Shown here: in pieces, positions 1 through 5,958 of the stretch | Layout: each line of letters opens with the position of its first letter | Position numbering within the stretch: the stretch's first letter is position 1 | From: Actinomycetales bacterium | Lineage (GTDB): Bacteria > Actinomycetota > Actinomycetes > Actinomycetales > Cellulomonadaceae | Reading direction: 5' to 3' | Assembly (NCBI GenBank): GCA_012514835.1 | Contig: JAAYZM010000013.1 | Span: 1-14,999, forward strand | Length of the DNA stretch: 14,999 nucleotides | The notes under the pieces: generated by a model | Told to the model about the DNA's origin: nothing | Databases searched by the model: none | What the model saw: the letters and a program-made list of their open reading frames with translations, nothing else | Translations under genes and position numbers: made by a program

Positions 1-2
1 AG

Positions 3-1007
3 AACCGGACGTTCACCACCAAGGTCACGCGCAAGGGGAAGTCGAAGGACGTCACGCTCGTGGGCGGCGGGGACATGCTGCTGACGAACTCGAAGCTGCG
101 CTCGCTCGCGACCAGGACGGCCGCCGCGCTGCGTGCCAAGGCGCCCGCACGGACCAAGGGCAAGCGCGTGGTGCGCGTGCGCCTCGACGACACGCGGTAC
201 CAGGGTGCGGCGACCAAGCTCAAGACCTGGCGTGAGGGTGGCTACCGGCTCAGCGTGATCCAGCCCGTGCGCTCGGTGATGCGCGCGTCGGGACGCCACC
301 AGGACGCGGCGGCGTCGGCCGCGAAGTACCTCGCCAAGCAGCTCGACAAGAAGCTGCCCAAGGCGTGGGTGGTGAAGTACTCCGGGCGCAAGGCCAGCCC
401 GCGCAAGGCGCGCACGGTCGCGAAGGTGCGCAGCGCGAAGGTCTCCTCGCTCGTCAAGCGCATGCTGCTGCGCTCGGACAACCAGGTGGCTGAGGGGCTG
501 CATCGCGAGGTGGCCCGTGCGCGCGGGTACCGGCCTACGTTCGCCGCGGGGGCGCGCGTGGCCACCCAGGTGGCGAAGAGCTACGGCGTGGACCTGCGCA
601 AGGCGCGGCTCGCGGACGGCTCCGGGCTGTCCGTGCGCAACACCCTCTCGCCGCGCGCGCTGACGGGCGTGCTGCGGGTGATCGCGGACGAGGACAACAC
701 CGCGTTGCGGCCCATCCTCTACGGCTCGGGCGCGCTGCCCGTCGCGGGTGAGACGGGCACGCTCGCGAAGGAGGGCTACTACCGCTTCCAGCAGGACGAG
801 GCCCACTGCGCCGTGGGCGAGGTGGTCGCCAAGACCGGCTCGCTCGACTGGGAGCGCGCGCTGTCCGGCCTCACGGTGGGCGAGGACGGGCGGCTCAAGG
901 CGTTCTCCGTGGTGGCGACCAAGCTCTCCGACTACGCGGACAGGCTCGCCGCCGTGACGACGCTCGACCACGTGGCCGCCGTCGTGCACGGCTGTGCCGA
1001 CGCCTGA
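3..1007 (+). CDS. dacB: D-alanyl-D-alanine carboxypeptidase / endopeptidase, PBP4 (peptidase S13) family, 5'-truncated by window edge
   Basis: This enzyme trims or cleaves D-Ala-containing peptides of peptidoglycan outside the cytoplasmic membrane. The reading frame is open from base 3, so 334 C-terminal residues are visible of a family usually near 450-500. Seen: a VGGGD segment near the start (matching the LVGGGDP-like strand of PBP4 proteins), the second catalytic motif SxN as SDN at bases 474-482, a DGSGLS turn near base 615, and the KTG box at bases 831-839 inside VVAKTGSLDW. The SxxK serine motif and signal peptide must lie upstream of the window. A GTG at base 60 is in frame but sits inside the conserved VGGGD strand, so it is not the start. 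The TGA is at 1005-1007. In many actinobacteria dacB is followed by a zincin-like gene and tilS; here it is followed by an injection-system locus, so this may be an insertion boundary (inference). Confidence 0.9.
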   Translation, partial: NRTFTTKVTRKGKSKDVTLVGGGDMLLTNSKLRSLATRTAAALRAKAPARTKGKRVVRVRLDDTRYQGAATKLKTWREGGYRLSVIQPVRSVMRASGRHQDAAASAAKYLAKQLDKKLPKAWVVKYSGRKASPRKARTVAKVRSAKVSSLVKRMLLRSDNQVAEGLHREVARARGYRPTFAAGARVATQVAKSYGVDLRKARLADGSGLSVRNTLSPRALTGVLRVIADEDNTALRPILYGSGALPVAGETGTLAKEGYYRFQQDEAHCAVGEVVAKTGSLDWERALSGLTVGEDGRLKAFSVVATKLSDYADRLAAVTTLDHVAAVVHGCADA

Positions 1008-1034
1008 CGGCACCTGGCCCGACCCCGCCGCGAC

Positions 1035-1080
1035 TACGCATCAACTACCGATGCTCCGGTGCGTGAGCGCCGGTTAGGCT
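1035..1080 (+). promoter_or_regulatory. Predicted promoter with TACCGATGC box, upstream of lipoprotein-PAAR unit
   Basis: TACCGATGC lies at 1046-1054 and a TAnnnT-type -10 box, TAGGCT, at 1075-1080, 20 bp apart. The predicted start near 1087 leaves about 45 nt to the GTG at 1132. The upstream half-site of the operator seen at the other promoters is poorly kept here (TACGCA at 1035-1040 versus TCGGTA). A different inverted repeat, GCATC (1038-1042) and GATGC (1050-1054), overlaps the box. The nine-base box and its spacing are identical to those in front of the DUF4255 gene at 7968-8002. No good -35 hexamer is visible, which fits activator-dependent transcription (inference). Confidence 0.55.
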
Positions 1081-1131
1081 CCTCGCGGCACCCGTCCGAC
1101 GCGGGCGCCACGAGAGCCCCGGAGGTCAGCA

Positions 1132-1626
1132 GTGCCCGTCACCCGATCCGCGCGCGCCACGACCGGCCGCGTGCTCGTGGCGGCGGGCACGCTCGCGCTC
1201 CTCGCGGGGTGCTCGCTGTTCGGGGGCGGCGAGGACGGCGAGATGGTCTCCGTGTTCGAGCTCACCCCGGGCGACTGCGTGCTGAGCCCGAGCGACGTCA
1301 CGGCCGAGCTGTCGGAGCTGCGTCGCGTGGACTGCGAGACCGAGCACCACATGGAGGTGTTCGCGCGCGTCGACTTCCCCACGGACCCCGACGAGGACGC
1401 CCCCCAGTTCCCCGGCGACGCCGCGATGAAGGCGTTCTCCGACGGCGCGTGCGCCGAGGAGTTCCCCGGGTACGTGGGTGTCGACCTGCGCGACTCGGCG
1501 CTGTGGACCACGTTCCTCGCGCCGTCCGCGCGCTCCTGGTCGGAGGGTTCCGACCGCACCGTCACGTGCTTCGTGACGACCACCGGAGAGCCGCTCACGG
1601 GGAGCGTGGCCGGCTCGAAGCTCTAG
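1132..1626 (+). CDS. Septum-formation-family (PF13845-like) lipoprotein
   Basis: The 164-aa protein has a lipoprotein signal: basic residues at 5-13, a hydrophobic stretch at 14-25 and the lipobox LAGC with Cys27 as the lipidated residue. It should sit on the outer face of the membrane. The mature part has four cysteines (49, 68, 107, 146) in the pattern of the actinobacterial septum-formation domain: FELTPGDC near the start, VDCETEHHMEVF, then DGAC..F..Y and W..GSDRTVTC near the end, probably forming two disulfides. The exact role of the family is not well established. The GTG start is supported by GGAGG at 1121-1125; the TAG is at 1624-1626. Only 16 bp separate it from the PAAR-like gene, so the two are probably co-transcribed, and the promoter in front carries the TACCGATGC box of the injection-system genes. 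The family call is from motif pattern only. Confidence 0.75.
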   Translation: MPVTRSARATTGRVLVAAGTLALLAGCSLFGGGEDGEMVSVFELTPGDCVLSPSDVTAELSELRRVDCETEHHMEVFARVDFPTDPDEDAPQFPGDAAMKAFSDGACAEEFPGYVGVDLRDSALWTTFLAPSARSWSEGSDRTVTCFVTTTGEPLTGSVAGSKL

Positions 1627-1642
1627 GAAGCAGGAGGTAGCC

Positions 1643-2032
1643 ATGGGAGGACCAGCCGCGGTCCAGGCCGCCATGCTGATGTGCTCGTTCGGCGTCGCCC
1701 CGTCGACGCTCACGCCGCTGCCCACGCCCAAGGTGCTGGTCGAGGGCCGTCCCGCAGCGACCATCACGGACTCCGCGCCGATGGTCAACGTGCCCCCGTT
1801 CGGGATGTGCACGTCGCTCGGCAACCCGACCGTGGCCGCCGCGACGGCCGCCGCGCTGGGTGTGCTGACGCCCATGCCGTGCGTGCCCGTGACGACGCCG
1901 TGGGTCAACGGGGCCGCCAAGACGCTCGTGGGTGGCAAGCCCGCCCTGACGCTGGGCGGCCAGTGCCAGTGCGCCTACGGCGGCGTCATCCAGATCATCA
2001 ACCCGGGCGCCACGAAGACCATCGTCAACTAG
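1643..2032 (+). CDS. PAAR-like protein, DUF4280 family (predicted CIS spike tip)
   Basis: DUF4280 proteins are PAAR-like cone proteins that cap the central spike of contractile injection systems and can carry cargo at the tip. This 129-aa protein covers the whole domain with no extension, so it looks like a plain tip rather than a tip-toxin fusion. Seen: MLMCSFG at 11-17, PAATITD near 38-43, NVPPFGMC at 49-56, a NP.VAAAT helix, LTPMPCVP near 75-82, a PW.NG turn, and QCQC at 107-110. The cysteines at 14, 56, 80, 108 and 110 with several glycines are typical of the family and could bind metal or form disulfides. The ATG follows AGGAGG within 1630-1637. It probably shares a transcript with the lipoprotein gene 16 bp upstream. 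Its TAG shares the CTAG at 2029-2032 with the stop of the converging YbjN-like gene. Confidence 0.9.
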   Translation: MGGPAAVQAAMLMCSFGVAPSTLTPLPTPKVLVEGRPAATITDSAPMVNVPPFGMCTSLGNPTVAAATAAALGVLTPMPCVPVTTPWVNGAAKTLVGGKPALTLGGQCQCAYGGVIQIINPGATKTIVN

Positions 2033-2550
2033 TCGCGGGCCTCGAGCTCGGCGAGGGTGGTGGCGGCTTCGGCCAGGTGCTCGTCGCGGCGGGCTGCGAG
2101 GGCTTGGGTAGCGGCCGCAGCGGGGGTGAGGTCTCCGCCGCCGACGGCGTCCACCGCGGGCCCGTAGCAGCCAGCGACCGACTCGAGCTCGACCACGAGG
2201 ACGGCCAGGAGGGACTCGAGCTCGGCGTCGGACAGGTCCACGTCGTACGTCTCGAGCCCGGCGCGCACCGCGAACGTCCCGTGCGCGAAGTCGAGCTCGA
2301 GAGCCACCGTGAACTCGGTCGAGTTGGCCCGGGCGCACAGCTCCGCGACGTCCGCGAACCTGTCCTCCGGGACGGGGCGCGGGTGCACGGCGTACAGGGT
2401 CACGGCCTGGCTCACGGACCGCACCACCACGAGCAGGCGCTCGTACCCGGTGGCGTCCGCCTCGACCGCGAGCGTGCTCGAGGACGTGTCGACCTCGACC
2501 TCCCGCCCGAGGTCCGCGAACCGTTCGGCAACACGAAGCAGGAAGCTCAC
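2029..2550 (-). CDS. YbjN-like small protein (secretion-chaperone-like fold), coupled to the DUF4157 gene
   Basis: The GTG start at 2550 overlaps the TGA of the DUF4157 gene (GTGA, 4 bp), with an AAGGTGAG ribosome-binding-like stretch just upstream, giving 173 aa. The same frame is open further upstream, but that part lies antisense-free inside the DUF4157 gene in another frame and reads as low-complexity Arg/Ala, so the GTG is preferred. The layout suggests a YbjN/type III chaperone-like alpha/beta fold: an N-terminal helix (2-14), strands around 17-57, a strand pair ending in FAVRAGLETYDVDLS (93-107), then a long acidic helix (108-135) and an Ala-rich C-terminal helix (142-172). YbjN proteins resemble type III secretion chaperones. 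With the strict coupling to a predicted injection-system effector, a chaperone or loading role is plausible but inferred. The family call is by pattern only. Confidence 0.6.
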   Translation of the reverse strand: MSFLLRVAERFADLGREVEVDTSSSTLAVEADATGYERLLVVVRSVSQAVTLYAVHPRPVPEDRFADVAELCARANSTEFTVALELDFAHGTFAVRAGLETYDVDLSDAELESLLAVLVVELESVAGCYGPAVDAVGGGDLTPAAAATQALAARRDEHLAEAATTLAELEARD

Positions 2551-5500
2551 GAGCTCACCTTCGCAGAGGACTGGGACGAACCGAGCGCGGGCGGCGCCGA
2601 GTTGGAGCGCTTGCGGGACTTCTCCTGGCCCTGCGGCGCACCGCCGCCGCTCTTGGCCGCTTCCTTCTTGCGCTCGATCTCCGCGTTCATGAGCTCGATC
2701 CACCCGGCGGAGTTGCGGGGCTCGGTGCGCGTCGACTCGGCGGCGATCTCCGCCTCGAGCTCGGCGATCGACAGCCCGGCGAAGAACTTCTCGGTCTCCG
2801 CCACGGTGGGACTCACACCGAGCATCTTCTTGCCGACCGCGCACGCGACGCCGTCGGGCAGCACGTCGCCCGCGGCGACCTTGCGCGCGTGCTCCTCGGC
2901 GGCCTTCTTCTCGTCCATGCCCTTGAGGATCTGCGTCTTGGCCATCGAGCGCCCGAACTTCTCCTCGCCCTTGAGCAGCATCTTGACGCGCCACCCGAAG
3001 CCGCGGTCGGAGCGCTTGGCGTGGCCGAAGCCCTCGTCCTCGGAGTGGGAGTTGCGCAGCTGCGCCATCTCGCCGGTGTTCTTCCACTTCTCGCGCAGCC
3101 CGAACAGGCCCTTGCCCTGCTCGAGGCCGCCCTTGGCCTGGCCCATCGCGTTCTCGAACGCGGTCTGCGGGTCGCCGTCCATGTTCATGTCCACGAGCAT
3201 CGCCTCGCGGATCTTCACCAGGACGATGTCGTCGCTGCCGCGCAGGTCACCGGGGCCCTTCGACGGGTCGATCTTGCCGTCGTTGATCTCGGACCTCGCG
3301 GGGACGATGGCGACCTTGTCGATCCGCTTGACGAGCTCGGGTGTGACGGGCTTGCCGTCCACCCAGTAGTTGCACACGTACGCCATGGCGCGCTCGTCGC
3401 CGTGCACGGCCCGCAGGATGATGGCGTCCACGGCCATCTTGGGGTGCTTGCGCAGCTCGTCCTGCGCGCCGCCCTCGAGGTGCAGCACCGCGGAGTCCTT
3501 CTCGGCGCGCTGCGCCTGGCGGGTGATGATCTCGTCCGCGATGAAGTGCCCGAGGGTGTGCAGCTTGTCGATCACGGCGTTGCCGGTCTTCACGGCGGCG
3601 GGGATGCCCATGCCGCCCGCGGAGGCGAGCTCGGCGATGTTCGTCACGAGGTCGAACATGGACTTGCCGAGCGTCCACACGTTGTTCTCGAGGGACTTCG
3701 TGTGCGCCTGGGACATCTTCATGAGCGGCCACACGAGCACGTCCGCCTGGTTGCCCTCGGTGCGGGCGCGCGCGTCGAAGAGCGTCGTGTTGGTCTCGTG
3801 CTGGCGGCGGCCGGCCATCGCGACGTCGAGGCTCGCGCGCGCCGTGTCGATCACGGAGGAGACGAGGCCGAGGCCGGGCATGACGCTCGCGACGGACTTC
3901 GAGAGGGTGGGCTCGATGCTCTTGGCGAGGGTCGCGCAGTGCCCGGCGCTCTTGACGAGCCCGTCCACGGAGCCGAGGCCGGCCTTCGTGGCCTTGACGG
4001 CCTCCCACGGGTCCTTCGACTTGTAGGCGTCCTTGATGTGGCGGGCCATCGTGAGGGCCTCGCTCACGGCGCCGGCGAGGCTCGAGATGATGTTGCCGGA
4101 CGCGGTGATGCCGTCGGTCGCCTGGTCGAACACGTCGCGCGGCGTGTCGAAGTCGTCGCGCTCCTTCTCCTCGGGGGCCTTGGTGCCCTTGAAGAAGGCC
4201 TTGATCTTGGCGAGCTTGCCGGGGGTCTCGGCCGCCGTCTCGCCACCGGACGTGACGGCTTCGCCCAGGCCCGCGCCGAGGGTCGCACCGAGCTCGACGC
4301 CCGCACCGCCAGCCACGTCGCCCCAGTTCTCCTTGCCGCCCAGCTGGGCCTGGAGGCGCTCGAAGTCGTCCTTCTGCTTGGCCTTGACGGCCCGGCGCAG
4401 GTCGACGCGCTCCTCGGCGGCCTCCCACGCGGCGTTGTCGATCTGCGACCCGGCGGCGGGCAGCTCGCGCGGCGTCTTGTGCTTGCGCACCTTGGCAGCG
4501 GCCTCGCAGTGCTTGACGCCCACCTCGCGCGACTGGGCGCGGGCGTCGTCGTCGGACAGCGGTTGCTTCGCCCGCTCGGCCTTGCGCTGCAGGCGCCGCG
4601 CGTGGATCACCATGGCCTCGTACGCCTGCTCGACCGTCTTGGAGAGCATCTGGCCCAGCTTGACCTTCTCCGCGACGGAGTCGATGCCCTCTTGCTGCAC
4701 GTTCGCGCCCGCGCGGACCTGGCGCACCTGGGCCACGAGCCGCTCGGCGGCCGTCTCGCGCGCGGGGCGCACGGAGCGCAGCTCCTCGTCGACGTGGTTG
4801 AGCCAGACCTGGTCGTAGGCCTCCTGGGCGATCTCCTCGTCCTCCTTGGGCTTGCCGCTCGCGGAGTACTGCGCCTTGAGGGCCTCGAAGGTCTCGCGCT
4901 CGAGCATGAGGGCCAGGTCGAAGCGCTGCTTGAGGTCGTTGACCTTGGTCCACTGCTCGCCCTGCGTCGCAAACTCGGCCTTCTTGCGCGCGGTCCGCTC
5001 GTCGGGGGTCTCTTGCGCGGGCTCGGCACCGGGGCCGTCGCCGTAGACGTCCTGCTTCGTCTTCTCGCGCTGGGCCATGCCGCGTTCGCGCTCGCCCTGG
5101 AGCCGCTTGAGCTCTTCCTTCTCGACCTTCTTGGAGTTCGAGACGGCCTCGGACTCGGTCTTGCCCTTCGACGATCCCGTGATCTTCGCCTTGAGGGCCT
5201 TGACCTTGTCGAACAGCCCGCGGCGGATCACCATGCGGCGCACACCGCCGGTGCCCTCGGTGACGACGTGCGCGAGCTCGTGGGCGAGCACGTGCTCGCC
5301 GTCGGGCGTGCCGGGGGAGAACTGGCCCGCGCCGAAGAACACGTCGGAGCCCGTGGTGAACGCGCTCGCCTGCATCGAGGCGGACAGCTTCGCGGCCTGC
5401 GGGCCGTCGTGCACGCGCACGTGCGACAGCGACGTCCCGAACGCGCCCTCCATGCGGCGGCGCACGTCGGTGGGCAGCGCACGACCCCCGCCGCGCGCGG

Positions 5501-5846
5501 CCTCGATCTGGCCGGACGCGTCCGTGTCGAGCGCGCCGCCCTCGAGGCCCACGGTCGCGGGGGCCGCGGCGGGCGCGACGGAGCGGCGCAGGTGCCCGCA
5601 CCCGGGGGTGTGGCGGTGCGGCTCGGACGCGTCGAGGTGCGCCACGGCGCGGTCCGCCATCGCGTCCGCCATGCGCTCCATCGGGTCGTCCGCGTGGCCC
5701 ACGGTCAGGGTGGGGGTCGCGAGGACGGGCGCGCTCGGGATGGCGGCGGGGTGCGCGGGGGCGGGGCTCGCGGAGGTCGACGACGACGACGCCGGTCCGG
5801 CGGCAGCCGTGGCATCCGCGGTGACGCGTTCGGTCTGCTGGCTCAT
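2547..5846 (-). CDS. Giant DUF4157 (eCIS-core) protein with HELAH metalloprotease-like motif; predicted CIS cargo/effector
   Basis: DUF4157 is among the domains most often associated with extracellular contractile injection systems, generally at the N-terminus of large cargo-like proteins. This protein has 1099 aa. Residues 1-50 are a Ser/Ala/Pro-rich disordered leader without a Sec signal. Residues 51-70 hold the E..AD.MAD helix often preceding DUF4157. A small His/Cys cluster follows (H77, H79, C83, H85). DUF4157 spans about 100-210, with F..GTSLSHVRVHDG near 136-148, the FTTGSDVFFG segment and HELAH at 189-193 (bases 5268-5282), a zinc-protease-like HExxH. Residues 230-500 are highly charged and probably helical or coiled-coil. 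Residues 575-770 are amphipathic to hydrophobic helices (for example 583-600, 650-675, 730-770). The C-terminal part (790-1060) is unrecognised and the tail is Ser-rich and basic. ATG at 5846 follows AAGGAG by 7 nt. It has its own TACCGATGC promoter at 5901-5945. Whether the HExxH is active, and whether the C-terminal part is a toxin, cannot be told from sequence. Confidence 0.88.
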   Translation of the reverse strand: MSQQTERVTADATAAAGPASSSSTSASPAPAHPAAIPSAPVLATPTLTVGHADDPMERMADAMADRAVAHLDASEPHRHTPGCGHLRRSVAPAAAPATVGLEGGALDTDASGQIEAARGGGRALPTDVRRRMEGAFGTSLSHVRVHDGPQAAKLSASMQASAFTTGSDVFFGAGQFSPGTPDGEHVLAHELAHVVTEGTGGVRRMVIRRGLFDKVKALKAKITGSSKGKTESEAVSNSKKVEKEELKRLQGERERGMAQREKTKQDVYGDGPGAEPAQETPDERTARKKAEFATQGEQWTKVNDLKQRFDLALMLERETFEALKAQYSASGKPKEDEEIAQEAYDQVWLNHVDEELRSVRPARETAAERLVAQVRQVRAGANVQQEGIDSVAEKVKLGQMLSKTVEQAYEAMVIHARRLQRKAERAKQPLSDDDARAQSREVGVKHCEAAAKVRKHKTPRELPAAGSQIDNAAWEAAEERVDLRRAVKAKQKDDFERLQAQLGGKENWGDVAGGAGVELGATLGAGLGEAVTSGGETAAETPGKLAKIKAFFKGTKAPEEKERDDFDTPRDVFDQATDGITASGNIISSLAGAVSEALTMARHIKDAYKSKDPWEAVKATKAGLGSVDGLVKSAGHCATLAKSIEPTLSKSVASVMPGLGLVSSVIDTARASLDVAMAGRRQHETNTTLFDARARTEGNQADVLVWPLMKMSQAHTKSLENNVWTLGKSMFDLVTNIAELASAGGMGIPAAVKTGNAVIDKLHTLGHFIADEIITRQAQRAEKDSAVLHLEGGAQDELRKHPKMAVDAIILRAVHGDERAMAYVCNYWVDGKPVTPELVKRIDKVAIVPARSEINDGKIDPSKGPGDLRGSDDIVLVKIREAMLVDMNMDGDPQTAFENAMGQAKGGLEQGKGLFGLREKWKNTGEMAQLRNSHSEDEGFGHAKRSDRGFGWRVKMLLKGEEKFGRSMAKTQILKGMDEKKAAEEHARKVAAGDVLPDGVACAVGKKMLGVSPTVAETEKFFAGLSIAELEAEIAAESTRTEPRNSAGWIELMNAEIERKKEAAKSGGGAPQGQEKSRKRSNSAPPALGSSQSSAKVSS

Positions 5847-5900
5847 TCGAGGCTCCTTGTCACGGGCTCGCGCGCGGGGGAGCGCCCCGACGCTCTACCC

Positions 5901-5945
5901 AGCCTGCCGGGACGTACCCTGACCGGCATCGGTAACGGGTACCCA
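5901..5945 (-). promoter_or_regulatory. Predicted promoter/operator upstream of the DUF4157 gene
   Basis: On the minus strand, TGGGTA-N5-TACCGA (5945 down to 5929) forms an imperfect inverted repeat, with TACCGATGC at 5934-5926. CAGGCT at 5906-5901 is a weak -10 box, 19 bp past the nine-base box. The predicted start near 5894 gives a leader of about 48 nt to the ATG at 5846. The element starts only about 14 bp after the stop of the AAA+ ATPase gene. The giant DUF4157 gene may therefore be read both from its own promoter and by read-through from the ATPase promoter. No terminator-like hairpin with a T-run is visible in the 112-bp gap. Confidence 0.55.
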
Positions 5946-5958
5946 GGTTTGTGCGGGG

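Noticed and set aside
5847..5958. Intrinsic terminator between the ATPase and DUF4157 genes
   Set aside because: The only strong symmetry (GGGTACCC region, 5938-5945) is part of the operator and has no T-run after it.
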